From assembly GCA_000620205.1 (NCBI GenBank), contig JHVP01000010.1, positions 62,001 through 126,000 on the forward strand: a stretch of 64,000 nt of DNA, in the 5' to 3' direction. The notes under the pieces are model-generated. The model was not told the DNA's origin, searched no databases, and saw nothing but the letters and a program-made list of their open reading frames with translations. This document shows, in pieces, positions 1 to 8,527 of this stretch (position 1 is its first letter; every line of letters starts with the position of its first letter). Made by a program: the position numbers and the translations under genes. Origin of the DNA: Geodermatophilaceae bacterium URHA0031. GTDB taxonomy: Bacteria; Actinomycetota; Actinomycetes; Mycobacteriales; Geodermatophilaceae.

Positions 1-110
1 GCGGACCCGCACGCGGCTCCCGGCCGGGACCAGCTCGTGGCCGGAGGGAGGACCGCCGCGCGCCCCGGCGGCGCCCCTGCGTCGCCGCCCCCGGGCCCGA
101 TCCGGCCGCC

Positions 111-116
111 TAGGCT
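111..116 (+). promoter_or_regulatory. -10 box TAGGCT of a leaderless promoter
   Basis: TAGGCT fits the actinobacterial -10 pattern TANNNT and ends 7 nt before the GTG at 124. A transcript beginning at the GTG would be leaderless. The same layout recurs at other genes in the window, which supports both the promoter and the start choice. No -35 element is evident. Confidence 0.55.
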
Positions 117-123
117 GCCAGGC

Positions 124-1188
124 GTGGACGTGATGGCCTCCGGGCACGAACAGGTCGTCTTCTGCTCCGACCCCGAGTCGGGGCTGCGGGCGGTGATCGC
201 CGTGTACTCGACGGCCCTGGGTCCCGCCCTCGGCGGCACCCGCTTCTTCCCCTACGCCTCCGAGGACGCCGCGGTCGCCGACGCGCTCGCGCTCTCGAAG
301 GCGATGGCCTACAAGAACAGCCTCGCCGGGCTCGACCTCGGTGGCGGCAAGGCGGTGATCATCGGCGACCCGCGGACCGACAAGACCGAGGCGCTGCTGC
401 GCGCCTACGGCCGGTTCGTCGAGGCGCTCGGCGGCCGGTACCTGACCGCCTGCGACGTCGGGACCTACAACGCCGACCTGGACGTGGTGGCCCGGGAGAC
501 GCGCTTCGCCCACGGCCGGTCCGAGGTCTACGGCGGCTGCGGTGACTCCTCGGTGCTCACCGCCTTCGGCGTCTACCAGGGGATGCGCGCCGCCGCCGAG
601 CACCGCTGGGGCAAGCCCACGCTCGCCGGCCGCACGGTGGCCGTCGCCGGGGTGGGCAAGGTCGGCTCGCACCTGGTCGACCGGCTGGTCGCCGACGGCG
701 CGGACGTCGTCGTCACCGACGTGGACACCGCGGCCGTCGACCGGCTGCTGGCCCGGCACCCCACGGCCCGCGCGGTCGCCGACACCGCCGCGCTGGTCCG
801 CACCCCGCACGACGTCTACGCCCCGTGCGCCCTCGGCGGCGCGCTCGACGACGAGACGGTCGCCGTGCTGCCCGGCGAGATCGTCTGCGGCGGCGCCAAC
901 AACCAGCTGGCCCACGAGGGCACCGCCCAGCTGCTCGAGGACCGCGGCATCCTGTACGCCCCCGACTACCTGGTCAACGCCGGCGGGGTCATCCAGGTCG
1001 AGGACGAGCGGCACGGCTTCTCCTTCGCCCGGGCCGAGGCGAAGGCCACCACGATCTTCGACGTCGCGCTGCGGGTCTTCGCCGCGGCGCAGGCCGAGGG
1101 CGTCTCCCCCGCCGTCGCCGCGGACCGGCTGGCCGAGGAGCGGATGCACTCGGTGGGTCGGCTGGCGACGATCCGGCTGCCCCGCTGA
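124..1188 (+). CDS. Glu/Leu/Phe/Val dehydrogenase (branched-chain or aromatic amino-acid dehydrogenase)
   Basis: NAD-dependent oxidative deamination of an amino acid to its 2-oxo acid, most likely valine or leucine given the 354-residue length and the actinobacterial setting. From the GTG at 124, Lys64 (YKNS) and Lys76 (GGGKAV) match the substrate-binding and catalytic lysines of the leucine dehydrogenase type. A Rossmann motif GVGKVG follows near residue 180, and the C-terminal NAGGVI segment is conserved in the family. The frame stays open upstream to 37, but that extension is Pro/Arg-rich and unlike the family, and the -10 box at 111-116 points to GTG 124; ATG 133 is a further option. Substrate preference cannot be read from sequence alone. 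Confidence 0.88.
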   Translation: MDVMASGHEQVVFCSDPESGLRAVIAVYSTALGPALGGTRFFPYASEDAAVADALALSKAMAYKNSLAGLDLGGGKAVIIGDPRTDKTEALLRAYGRFVEALGGRYLTACDVGTYNADLDVVARETRFAHGRSEVYGGCGDSSVLTAFGVYQGMRAAAEHRWGKPTLAGRTVAVAGVGKVGSHLVDRLVADGADVVVTDVDTAAVDRLLARHPTARAVADTAALVRTPHDVYAPCALGGALDDETVAVLPGEIVCGGANNQLAHEGTAQLLEDRGILYAPDYLVNAGGVIQVEDERHGFSFARAEAKATTIFDVALRVFAAAQAEGVSPAVAADRLAEERMHSVGRLATIRLPR

Positions 1189-1385
1189 GCCGCCCGGGTC
1201 CCCCTCCCGGGTGAGACGCCGGTCACCCGGCACCTCACGACGAGGGGCTCGGGGATGCGATGCGTGCCCGCGTCCCATCCGTGTCGTAAGCTCGCTCAAG
1301 GACACAGTCACTCAGTCGGGGTCGCCACACGGGCCGTCCAGCCCAGTGCTGGACGACCCGCACTCCGTCACGAGGGGGTCGAGCC

Positions 1386-1601
1386 ATGGGGCGCGGCCGA
1401 GCGAAGGCCAAGCAGACACGCGTGGCCCGTGAGCTCAAGTACAGCTCACCCAACACCGACCTCACGGCCCTTCAGCGTGAGCTCGCAGGTCAACCGTCGT
1501 CCTTCCCCACCCGGGGACCCAAGGACGACGACGACGACGAACCGTTGGCCGGGAGTTGGTCACCGGACGACGAGGACGACGACTGGGCCGCCAGCCGTTG
1601 A
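1386..1601 (+). CDS. DUF3073 domain-containing protein
   Basis: A 71-residue cytoplasmic protein of unknown function found across Actinobacteria. It opens with the family's basic block MGRGRAKAKQTRVARELKYS and continues SPNTDLTALQRELAG. The C-terminal half is strongly acidic, with two runs of Asp (DDDDDE and DDEDDDW). A GAGGGGG ribosome-binding site sits about 7 nt before the ATG. A weak TAAGCT box near 1287 could be its -10, about 100 nt upstream. It runs convergent to purM, with a strong hairpin between the two genes. Confidence 0.9.
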   Translation: MGRGRAKAKQTRVARELKYSSPNTDLTALQRELAGQPSSFPTRGPKDDDDDEPLAGSWSPDDEDDDWAASR

Positions 1602-1637
1602 CCTGTTGAGCCCTCCGGCTCAGCACTCGTTCCGCGA

Positions 1638-1671
1638 CGACGCCGCTGCCCCTCCGGGGGCGGCGGTGTCG
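1638..1671. terminator. Bidirectional terminator hairpin between DUF3073 gene and purM
   Basis: A 15-bp stem with two G-U type pairs closes a four-base TCCG loop; the arms start CGACGCCGC and end GGCGGTGTCG. It lies in the 108-bp gap between two convergent genes and has no T-run, as is usual for GC-rich actinobacterial terminators. Confidence 0.75.
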
Positions 1672-1709
1672 TTGTGCTGCCCGGCACCGATTCGGCGCGG
1701 GGTCCTTGA

Positions 1710-2774
1710 TCAGCGGTAGGTGCCGACCAGGCGGGCAGCGGCCTCGCCGTCGACCGCACCGACGGTCCCCGCCACCCAGGACGGCACGCCGCGTGCGGTG
1801 AGCAGCGCGACCGCGCGGTCGGCCTGCTCGGCGGCCACCGCGGCGACCATGCCGACGCCGCAGTTGAAGGCGCGTTCGGACTCGGTCCGCGGCACCCCGT
1901 GCTCCTCGAGCAACCGGACGGCCGCGGGCAGCGCCCAGGTGCTGCGGTCCAGCACCGCCTCGAGCCCCGCCGGGACGACGCGCACCGTGTTCCCGGCCAG
2001 CCCGCCGCCGGTGATGTGCGCGAGGGCGTGCACCGACCCCACACCCAGCTCCTCGACCAGCGCCAGGCAGTCCCGGGCGTAGATCCGGGTCGGCTCGAGC
2101 AGCTCGTCGCCCAGCGGCCGGTCCAGGCCGGCCGGCGTGTCCGCGAGGTCCAGCCCGGCGCGGTCGACGACCCGGCGCACCAGCGAGTAGCCGTTGGAGT
2201 GGAAGCCCGAGGAGGCCATGGCGATCACCGCGTCGCCCTCGCGGACCCGTTCGGGGCCCAGGACGGCGTCGGCCTCGACCACTCCCACCGCGGTGGCGGC
2301 GAGGTCGTAGTCGTCGGCGCCCATCAGGTCACCGTGCTCGGCGGTCTCGCCACCGACGAGTGCGGCACCGGCCTGGGTGCACCCGGTGGCGATCCCGGTG
2401 ACGATGGCGGCGATCCGCTCGGGTACCACCCGCCCGCAGGCGACGTAGTCCTGCAGGAACAGCGGCTCCGCGCCACAGGCGACCAGGTCGTCGACGACCA
2501 TGGCCACCAGGTCGATGCCGACGGTGTCGTGCCGGTCCAGCGCACGGGCCAGCGCGATCTTCGTGCCGACGCCGTCGGTCGAGGACGCCAGCAGCGGCGT
2601 CCGGTACCTCGCGACGTCCAACCGGAACAGCCCGGCGAAGCCGCCCAGCCCGCCGACCACCTCGGGGCGGTTGGTCTTCTCCACCGCCGCGCGCATCAGC
2701 GTCACCGCCCGCTCTCCGGCGTCGATGTCGACGCCGGAGGCCGCGTAGGTGAACTCGCGGCCCGGCTCGGTCAC
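1710..2774 (-). CDS. purM: Phosphoribosylformylglycinamidine cyclo-ligase
   Basis: Fifth step of de novo purine synthesis: FGAM plus ATP gives aminoimidazole ribotide. The 354-residue length is normal. Family hallmarks visible are the N-terminal YAASGVDIDAGERAV, the STDGVGTK motif near residue 65, GGETAEHGDLM, and HITGGGL in the C-terminal half. The GTG start overlaps the purF stop in a GTGA junction of 4 bp, so the two are translationally coupled and co-transcribed from the purF promoter. Confidence 0.96.
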   Translation of the reverse strand: MTEPGREFTYAASGVDIDAGERAVTLMRAAVEKTNRPEVVGGLGGFAGLFRLDVARYRTPLLASSTDGVGTKIALARALDRHDTVGIDLVAMVVDDLVACGAEPLFLQDYVACGRVVPERIAAIVTGIATGCTQAGAALVGGETAEHGDLMGADDYDLAATAVGVVEADAVLGPERVREGDAVIAMASSGFHSNGYSLVRRVVDRAGLDLADTPAGLDRPLGDELLEPTRIYARDCLALVEELGVGSVHALAHITGGGLAGNTVRVVPAGLEAVLDRSTWALPAAVRLLEEHGVPRTESERAFNCGVGMVAAVAAEQADRAVALLTARGVPSWVAGTVGAVDGEAAARLVGTYR

Positions 2775-4330
2775 GGGCGCGCCAGGGCGTCCGCCGCGCC
2801 CCCCGGCACCGTGGCGCTGCCGGCCTGCTGCCCGGTCCAGCCGGTGACGGCGACCTGCGCGTCCCCGATCGCCCGGCGGCCGATGCCCTCGAGCACGTGC
2901 TTGCCCAGCACCTCGGGCTCACCCAGCGGGATGGGGTACTTCCCGGAGAAGCACGCGGTGCACAGCCGGCTGGCGGGCTGCTCGGTGGCGGCGATCATGC
3001 CCTGCTCGGACACGTAGCCCAGGGAGTCGGCGTTGATCGAGGCGCGCACGCCGTCGAGGTCCAGGCCGTTGGCGATCAGCTCCGCGCGGCTGGCGAAGTC
3101 GATGCCGTAGAAGCACGGCCACTTCACCGGCGGCGAGGCGATCCGCACGTGCACCTCGACCGCTCCCGCCTCGCGCAGCATCCGGATGAGCGCTCGCTGG
3201 GTGTTGCCGCGCACGATCGAGTCGTCGACGACGACCAGCCGCTTGCCGCGGATGACGTCGCGCAGCGGGTTCAGCTTGAGCCGGATCCCCAGCTGCCGGA
3301 TGGTCTGGCTCGGCTGGATGAAGGTGCGCCCCACGTAGGAGTTCTTCACCAGACCCAGGCCGTAGGGGATCCCGGAGGCCTCGGCGTAGCCGACGGCGGC
3401 AGGGGTCCCGGACTCCGGCACCGGGATGACCAGGTCGGCCTCGACCGGGTGCTCCTTGGCCAGCCGGCGACCGATCTCCACCCGCGCGGCGTGCACGGTG
3501 CGCCCGGAGATGGTGGTGTCCGGCCGGGCCAGGTAGACGTACTCGAAGACGCAGCCCTTGGGCTCCGCGGCGGCGAAGTGCTGGCTGCGCAGCCCGTCCT
3601 CGTCGATCGCGATGAGCTCCCCGGGCTCGACCTCGCGGACGTAGGAGGCGCCGCAGATGTCCAGCGCGGCGGTCTCGCTGGCGATCACCCAGCCGCGCTC
3701 CAGCCGGCCCAGGACCAGCGGGCGGACGCCCTGCGGGTCGCGCGCGGCGTAGAGGGTGTGCTCGTCCATGAAGGTGAGGCTGAAGGCACCGCGCAGTCGC
3801 GGCAGCACCTCCATCGCGGCGGCCTCGACCGACACGTCGGGCTTGGCGGCGATCAGCGAGGTGATCAGGTCGGAGTCGGTGGTGGCGGCGAACGCACCGG
3901 CCACGCCCTCGTCGGCGGCCGCGCTGGCCAGCTCCGCGGTGTTCACCAGGTTGCCGTTGTGGCACAGCGCGAGACCGGTGCCGGCCCCGGTGGTGCGGAA
4001 GGTCGGCTGGGCGTTCTCCCACGTCGAGGCACCGGTCGTGGAGTACCGGGTGTGGCCGACCGCGATGTGGCCGCGCAGGCTGCCCAGCGTCGCCTCGTCG
4101 AAGACCTGGCTGACCAGGCCGAGGTCCTTGTAGACCACGACGGAGGAGCCGTCGGACACCGCGATGCCGGCCGCCTCCTGCCCGCGGTGCTGGAGGGCGT
4201 ACAGGCCGAAGTAGGTCAGCTTCGAGACCTCTTCACCCGGTGCCCAGACGCCGAAGACGCCACAGGCGTCCTGGGGACCAGGGGACTGGGGGTCGAGGTC
4301 GTGCGTCAGCCGTCCATCACCGCGAGGCAC
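2771..4330 (-). CDS. purF: Amidophosphoribosyltransferase
   Basis: Committing step of purine synthesis: PRPP and glutamine give phosphoribosylamine. The 519-residue protein has a 22-residue propeptide and then the N-terminal nucleophile Cys23 (DACGVFG). The glutaminase half shows LQHRGQEAAG, and the PRPP site VVVDDSIVRGNT lies in the C-terminal half. Cysteines in GCVFEY, WPCFYG and CTAC match the Fe-S-cluster PurF type known from Bacillus. The GTG start lies 6 nt after a TACCCT -10 box. It is first in a two-gene unit with purM. Confidence 0.96.
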   Translation of the reverse strand: MPRGDGRLTHDLDPQSPGPQDACGVFGVWAPGEEVSKLTYFGLYALQHRGQEAAGIAVSDGSSVVVYKDLGLVSQVFDEATLGSLRGHIAVGHTRYSTTGASTWENAQPTFRTTGAGTGLALCHNGNLVNTAELASAAADEGVAGAFAATTDSDLITSLIAAKPDVSVEAAAMEVLPRLRGAFSLTFMDEHTLYAARDPQGVRPLVLGRLERGWVIASETAALDICGASYVREVEPGELIAIDEDGLRSQHFAAAEPKGCVFEYVYLARPDTTISGRTVHAARVEIGRRLAKEHPVEADLVIPVPESGTPAAVGYAEASGIPYGLGLVKNSYVGRTFIQPSQTIRQLGIRLKLNPLRDVIRGKRLVVVDDSIVRGNTQRALIRMLREAGAVEVHVRIASPPVKWPCFYGIDFASRAELIANGLDLDGVRASINADSLGYVSEQGMIAATEQPASRLCTACFSGKYPIPLGEPEVLGKHVLEGIGRRAIGDAQVAVTGWTGQQAGSATVPGGAADALARP

Positions 4331-4336
4331 GACTCA

Positions 4337-4342
4337 AGGGTA
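4337..4342 (-). promoter_or_regulatory. -10 box TACCCT of purF, leaderless
   Basis: On the minus strand TACCCT is followed by 6 nt and then the purF GTG, so the mRNA probably begins at the start codon. No Shine-Dalgarno sequence fits in the gap. Confidence 0.6.
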
Positions 4343-4377
4343 CCGGCTGGGCCGGCCTTCCCCCCGACGGCACAGGC

Positions 4378-4426
4378 ACCCGGCTCCTTTCGCCAAAGTG
4401 GCCACTTTGGCGAACCTGAGCCGGGT
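4378..4426. terminator. Nested palindrome after the metallo-hydrolase gene
   Basis: The core (4389-4414) is a perfect 26-bp palindrome made of TTCGCCAAAGTGG and its exact complement with no loop bases. Outer arms ACCCGGCTC (4378-4386) and GAGCCGGGT (4418-4426) pair around it with 2- and 3-nt bulges. It abuts the stop codon of the gene at 4426 and precedes the purF promoter, so termination of the mscR unit is the simplest role; a protein-binding role is possible. Confidence 0.65.
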
Positions 4427-5034
4427 CAGGCGATGTGGCCGATCTCGGCGCCGATCGTGGTGTCCTCGCCGTGCCCGGTGTGCACCACGGTGTCCGCCGG
4501 CAGGGACATCAGCCGGCCGGTGATCGAGGTCAGGATCGTCGGCTTGTCGCTGTAGGAGCGGCCGGTCGCGCCGGGGCCGCCGTGGAACAGCGTGTCGCCG
4601 GAGAAGACCACCGCCAGGTCCGGCGCGTACAGGCAGGTGCTGCCCGGCGAGTGCCCGGGGGTGTGCAGCGCCTGCAGCGTCGTCCCGGCCACCGTGAACC
4701 GGGTGCCGTCCGCGATGTCGGCGTCCGGGGAGGAGTCCGGGTGGACGACGTCCCACAGCATGCGGTCGGCCGGGTGGAGGGAGATCGGCGCGTCGACGGC
4801 GTCGCGGAGGGCGACCGCGGCGGTGAGGTGGTCGTTGTGCCCGTGGGTCAGCACGATCGCCTGCACCCTCCGGCCGGCGATCGCCTCGACGATCGGCGCC
4901 GCGTCGTGCGGGGCGTCGATGACGAGCACCTCGTCGTCGTCCCCGACCAGCCAGACGTTGTTGTCGACGTCGAAGTCCTGGCCGTCGAGGCTGAACACCC
5001 CGCTGATGACGACCTTCTCGATGCGTGCGCTCAC
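4426..5034 (-). CDS. MBL-fold metallo-hydrolase linked to mycothiol-dependent formaldehyde oxidation
   Basis: A 202-residue metallo-beta-lactamase fold hydrolase. The zinc motif THGHNDH lies near residue 84, with HTPGHSPGST, FSGDTLF and a C-terminal HTGHGEDT completing the ligand set. It lies 79 bp downstream of the S-(hydroxymethyl)mycothiol dehydrogenase gene, a pairing common in Actinobacteria. By analogy it may hydrolyse S-formylmycothiol or a related thioester, which is inference. The GTG start is preceded by GGAG. A strong palindrome follows the stop. Confidence 0.82.
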   Translation of the reverse strand: MSARIEKVVISGVFSLDGQDFDVDNNVWLVGDDDEVLVIDAPHDAAPIVEAIAGRRVQAIVLTHGHNDHLTAAVALRDAVDAPISLHPADRMLWDVVHPDSSPDADIADGTRFTVAGTTLQALHTPGHSPGSTCLYAPDLAVVFSGDTLFHGGPGATGRSYSDKPTILTSITGRLMSLPADTVVHTGHGEDTTIGAEIGHIA

Positions 5035-5040
5035 TGTTCG

Positions 5041-5099
5041 ACTCCGGACTCGTTCCGCTCCTCGGTCGCTGGCGCTCCCTGCGATGCTCGCTCGCCCGT
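5041..5099. repeat. Low-complexity GAGCG/GCTCG spacer between mscR and the hydrolase gene
   Basis: On the minus strand this spacer is built from variations of GAGCGAGC, GACCGAGGAGCGGAAC and GAGTCCGGAGTCGAAC, ending just before the GTG at 5034. Similar GAGCGAGCGA-type spacers are, from memory, widespread between actinobacterial genes. Only one copy is present here. The last part supplies the ribosome-binding site for the hydrolase. Confidence 0.35.
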
Positions 5100-5113
5100 C
5101 GTCTTCACGGCGC

Positions 5114-6205
5114 TCACTTGTCGAACACCACGACGCTGCGCAGGACCTCGCCGTCGTGCATCTTCTGGAAGGCCTGCTCGACGGCGTCCAGGGAGATCGT
5201 CTCGGAGACGAACGCGTCGAGGTCGAAACGGCCCTGCAGGTACAGGTCGATCAGCATCGGGAAGTCGCGGCTGGGCAGGCAGTCGCCGTACCAGGAGGAC
5301 TTCAGCGCGCCGCCGCGGCCGAAGACCTCGATCATCGGCAGGGTGATCTCCATGGTCGGGTTCGGGACGCCGACCAGGACCACGGTGCCGGCGAGGTCCC
5401 GGGAGTAGAAGGCCTGCTCGTACACCGCCGGGTGGCCGACCGCGTCGATCGCCACATCCACGCCGAAGCCGCCGGTGAGCCCCTTGATCGCCTCGACCGG
5501 GTCGGTCTCCTTCGAGTTCACCGTGTGGGTGGCGCCCATGCCGCGGGCCCACTCCAGCTTCCGGTCGTCGATGTCGACGGCGATGATCGTGGACGCCCCG
5601 GCCAGCTTGGACCCGGCGATCGCCGCGTCCCCCACGCCGCCGCAGCCGAACACGGCCACGGAGTTGCCGCGGGTGACCCCGCCGGTGTTGATCGCCGCGC
5701 CGACGCCGGCCATCACGCCGCAGCCCAGCAGCCCGGCCGCGGTGGCCGGGGCAGCGGGGTCGACCTTGGTGCACTGCCCGGAGTGCACCAGCGTCTTCTC
5801 CACGAACGCGCCGATGCCCAGCGCAGGGGACAGTTCGGTCCCATCGGCCAGCGTCATCTTCTGCGCCGCGTTGTGGGTGTTGAAGCAGTACCAGGGCTTG
5901 CCGGCCGCGCACGCCCGGCACTCACCGCAGACCGCCCGCCAGTTCAGGATCACGAAGTCACCGACCGCGACGTTGGTGACCCCCTCGCCGATCGCGGAGA
6001 CGATGCCGGCGGCCTCGTGGCCGAGCAGGAACGGGAACTCGTCGTTGATGCCGCCCTCGCGGTAGTGCAGGTCGGTGTGGCAGACCCCGCAGGCCTGCAC
6101 GTCGACGACGGCCTCACCCGGACCGGGGTCGGGGACGATGATCGTCTCGATCGTGACCGGAGCACCCTTGCTGAGGGCGACGACGCCCTTCACCTCGTAC
6201 GGCAT
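5114..6205 (-). CDS. mscR: S-(hydroxymethyl)mycothiol dehydrogenase (mycothiol-dependent formaldehyde dehydrogenase / S-nitrosomycothiol reductase)
   Basis: A 363-residue zinc alcohol dehydrogenase of class III type that oxidises the mycothiol adduct of formaldehyde to S-formylmycothiol and can reduce S-nitrosomycothiol. The catalytic zinc site is in [10 protein letters not shown] and GHEAAG, the structural zinc site in [15 protein letters not shown], and the NAD-binding motif GCGGVG near residue 190. The sequence closely follows the actinobacterial MscR/AdhE2 pattern. The ATG lies 6 nt after a TAGGGT box, implying a leaderless mRNA that continues into the metallo-hydrolase. Confidence 0.93.
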   Translation of the reverse strand: MPYEVKGVVALSKGAPVTIETIIVPDPGPGEAVVDVQACGVCHTDLHYREGGINDEFPFLLGHEAAGIVSAIGEGVTNVAVGDFVILNWRAVCGECRACAAGKPWYCFNTHNAAQKMTLADGTELSPALGIGAFVEKTLVHSGQCTKVDPAAPATAAGLLGCGVMAGVGAAINTGGVTRGNSVAVFGCGGVGDAAIAGSKLAGASTIIAVDIDDRKLEWARGMGATHTVNSKETDPVEAIKGLTGGFGVDVAIDAVGHPAVYEQAFYSRDLAGTVVLVGVPNPTMEITLPMIEVFGRGGALKSSWYGDCLPSRDFPMLIDLYLQGRFDLDAFVSETISLDAVEQAFQKMHDGEVLRSVVVFDK

Positions 6206-6211
6206 GCCCCC

Positions 6212-6217
6212 ACCCTA
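6212..6217 (-). promoter_or_regulatory. -10 box TAGGGT of mscR, leaderless
   Basis: TAGGGT on the minus strand ends 6 nt before the mscR ATG at 6205. The rest of the 248-bp divergent gap to 6453 shows only a possible TACGGT box at 6353-6358 facing the OFA gene. Confidence 0.55.
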
Positions 6218-6453
6218 AGGACGGCTCCGGGCGGGCGCGCATCCCTCCCGCACCGCGGACGTCGACCCCGCCGGATCGGTGCCGTGCAACGAATCGGTCT
6301 CGGAACCCCCCGGACGAGTGGTCCTCGGACGGCGGGACGGCGCGCGGCGACGTACGGTCCGTCCGGCCGCGCCCGGGACACAACGAACTCCCAGGTGGCG
6401 GCCAGGTCGCGTCCACCCGGTCGCACCGCCCACGTTCCTCGGAGGTCCGTTCC

Positions 6454-7863
6454 GTGGCAGTACCCAGCTTCCTGGCCCGGGAGCGCATCGTCGCGCGCCC
6501 TGGCTTCAACCGGTGGCTCATCCCGCCGGCGGCGCTCGCCGTCCACCTGTGCATCGGCCAGGTGTACGCGACCAGCGTCTACAAGGCCGCGCTGGTCGCG
6601 GACTTCCAGTCCAGCCTGAAGACGATCGGCTACATCTTCTCCCTGGCGATCGTCATGCTCGGCCTCTCCGCCGCGCTGTTCGGCACCTGGGTGGACCGCA
6701 ACGGCCCGCGCGCCGCGATGTTCGTGTCCGCCTGCTTCTGGTCGGCCGGCTTCCTGGTCGGCTCGCTCGGCATCGCCACCGACCAGCTGTGGCTGCTCTA
6801 CCTGGGCTACGGCGTCATCGGCGGCATCGGCCTGGGCATCGGCTACATCTCGCCGGTCTCCACGCTGATCAAGTGGTTCCCGGACCGCCCGGGCCTGGCC
6901 ACCGGCATGGCGATCATGGGCTTCGGCGGTGGCGCGCTCATCGCCTCGCCGCTGTCGCGCCAGCTGATGGGCTGGTACGACCCGGCCTACGACGGGACCG
7001 CAGGCACCACGCCCAGCGGGCACGCCGTCTCGATGCTCTTCCTGACCCTGGGCCTGGTCTACCTGGTCTTCATGATGTTCGGCGCGTTCATCGTCCGGGT
7101 GCCCGCCGAGGGCTGGCGGCCCGCGGGCTTCGACCCCGCGTCGATCAAGGCCAAGCCGTTGGTCACCACCGACAGCGTGTCGGCCGGCAACGCCATCAAG
7201 ACCCCGCAGTTCTGGCTGCTGTGGATCGTGCTGTTCTGCAACGTCACCGCCGGCATCGGCATCCTCGAGCAGGCCAGCCCGATGATCCAGGACTTCTTCC
7301 GCGACGGGGACACCTCCACGGTCGCGGCCACCGCAGCGGCGGGCTTCGTCGGCCTGCTCTCGCTGTTCAACATGGGCGGCCGGTTCGTCTGGTCCTCGAC
7401 GTCGGACTTCGTCGGCCGCAAGGGCATCTACATGGTGTACCTGGGCCTGGGCCTGGTGCTCTACGTGCTGCTGGCGACCGTGGGCAACTCCGCCACCTGG
7501 CTCTTCGTCGTCCTCGCCGCGCTGATCATCAGCTTCTACGGCGGCGGCTTCGCCACCGCTCCGGCCTACCTGCGCGACCTGTTCGGCACCTACCAGGTGG
7601 GTGCCATCCACGGCCGGCTGCTGACCGCGTGGTCGGCCGCCGGTGTCGCCGGCCCGCTGATCGTCAACGGCGTCCTGGACGCCCAGGGCACGCCCGGTGA
7701 GCTCGTGTCCGGCGACTACAAGCCGGCCCTGTTCATCATGGTCGGCGTGCTGGCGGTCGGCTTCATCGCCAACCTGCTGATCCGCCCGGTGGCCAGCAAG
7801 TGGCACGAGCCGAAGGCCGACCCGTCCCTGTCCACCGCCACCTCGGAAGGTGCCTCCCGATGA
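6454..7863 (+). CDS. OFA-family major facilitator (oxalate/formate antiporter family)
   Basis: A 469-residue inner-membrane transporter with 12 predicted helices. The family signature is clear: the N-terminal segment FNRWLIPPAALAVHLCIGQ, the DRNGPR loop after helix 2, WFPDRPGLATGMA, and a long central loop followed by TPQFWLLW. OFA members carry oxalate, formate or other small carboxylates, but the substrate here is unknown. GTG start with GGAGG 8 nt upstream. Its stop overlaps the start of a small membrane protein in an ATGA junction. Confidence 0.87.
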   Translation: MAVPSFLARERIVARPGFNRWLIPPAALAVHLCIGQVYATSVYKAALVADFQSSLKTIGYIFSLAIVMLGLSAALFGTWVDRNGPRAAMFVSACFWSAGFLVGSLGIATDQLWLLYLGYGVIGGIGLGIGYISPVSTLIKWFPDRPGLATGMAIMGFGGGALIASPLSRQLMGWYDPAYDGTAGTTPSGHAVSMLFLTLGLVYLVFMMFGAFIVRVPAEGWRPAGFDPASIKAKPLVTTDSVSAGNAIKTPQFWLLWIVLFCNVTAGIGILEQASPMIQDFFRDGDTSTVAATAAAGFVGLLSLFNMGGRFVWSSTSDFVGRKGIYMVYLGLGLVLYVLLATVGNSATWLFVVLAALIISFYGGGFATAPAYLRDLFGTYQVGAIHGRLLTAWSAAGVAGPLIVNGVLDAQGTPGELVSGDYKPALFIMVGVLAVGFIANLLIRPVASKWHEPKADPSLSTATSEGASR

Positions 7864-8006
7864 GCAGCTCGATGCAGACCGGCGGGCAGCAGCCCACCAC
7901 CACGACCCCGGTGGGCCTGATCGCGTTCGCCTGGACGCTCGTCGGCGTCCCGCTGGTGTACGGCCTGTACCAGACGATCAAGACGGCCAGCTCGCTCTTC
8001 AGCTGA
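7860..8006 (+). CDS. Small membrane protein partner of the OFA transporter
   Basis: A 48-residue protein whose ATG overlaps the transporter stop (ATGA), so the two are coupled. After a Gln/Thr-rich start it has a single membrane helix from about residue 18 (VGLIAFAWTLVGVPLVYGLY) and ends TIKTASSLFS. It resembles the family annotated as MFS transporter small subunit, seen downstream of OFA genes. It probably sits in the membrane with the transporter; no biochemical role can be read. Confidence 0.8.
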   Translation: MSSSMQTGGQQPTTTTPVGLIAFAWTLVGVPLVYGLYQTIKTASSLFS

Positions 8007-8019
8007 CCCCGCACGTCTG

Positions 8020-8054
8020 CAGCGCCCCGGTCGCCCCAGGCGGCCGGGGCGCTG
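8020..8054 (+). terminator. Terminator hairpin after the OFA pair
   Basis: Arms CAGCGCCCCGG and CCGGGGCGCTG pair exactly over 11 bp. The inner CGCC/GGCG continue the stem to a CCA loop. It starts 14 nt after the stop of the small membrane protein. Confidence 0.75.
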
Positions 8055-8072
8055 TCGCGTCCGGGGCCTGCT

Positions 8073-8144
8073 GTTGATCATGGTCGCGTTGCCCGGCGCC
8101 ACGCCGCGACTCGGCGTTTCTCCGGCAGGACGCCCATGATCAAC
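8073..8144. repeat. 72-bp element with 11-bp inverted ends
   Basis: GTTGATCATGG at 8073-8083 and its exact complement CCATGATCAAC at 8134-8144 bound a 50-bp interior. The right end overlaps the last codon and stop of the SCP-like gene, whose TGA is part of TTGATCA. It looks like a small dispersed element or a convergent terminator. No second copy is in this window. Confidence 0.5.
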
Positions 8145-8526
8145 GCCGGAGGGCCGCCAACGGGAGGTACGTCGAGAGGTCGGCGCGGTTGCCGCTGGCG
8201 GCGACCTTCCCGTCGGCCACCGCATCGGCCCAGCTGAGCTCGCCGAGGGCCATCCGCAGCCAGGTGGCGGCGTCGGTCTCCACCACGTTCGGCGGGGTGC
8301 CGCGGGTGTGCCGGGGACCGGGCACGCACTGGACGGCGACGAACGGCGGCACCCGCAGCTCCACCGAGCGGCCGGGCACCTGCTGGGACAGCCAGCGGGC
8401 GGAGGTCTTCACCGCCGCGCCCAGCGTCGCGCGCGGCGGCTGCTCGGCCTCTCCCGCCAGCCAGGCGGCCGTCGGGGCCAGGGCAGCCCGCAGCTCCTCG
8501 GCGGAGATCGGCGGCACCCCCGCCAC
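8140..8526 (-). CDS. Sterol carrier family (SCP2-like) protein
   Basis: A 128-residue protein matching the bacterial SCP orthologue family commonly found after purL in Actinobacteria. Recognisable segments are [32 protein letters not shown] and [20 protein letters not shown]. The GTG start follows the purL stop by one base (TGACGTG), so it is translated with the purSQL operon. A lipid- or small-hydrophobe-binding fold is expected, but its link to purine synthesis is unexplained. The stop codon lies inside the inverted end of the 72-bp element, so the last codons may be recent. Confidence 0.8.
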   Translation of the reverse strand: MAGVPPISAEELRAALAPTAAWLAGEAEQPPRATLGAAVKTSARWLSQQVPGRSVELRVPPFVAVQCVPGPRHTRGTPPNVVETDAATWLRMALGELSWADAVADGKVAASGNRADLSTYLPLAALRR

Positions 8527-8527
8527 G

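Noticed and set aside
1-36. Partial upstream gene at the window start
   Set aside because: Too short to support a coding call in any frame.
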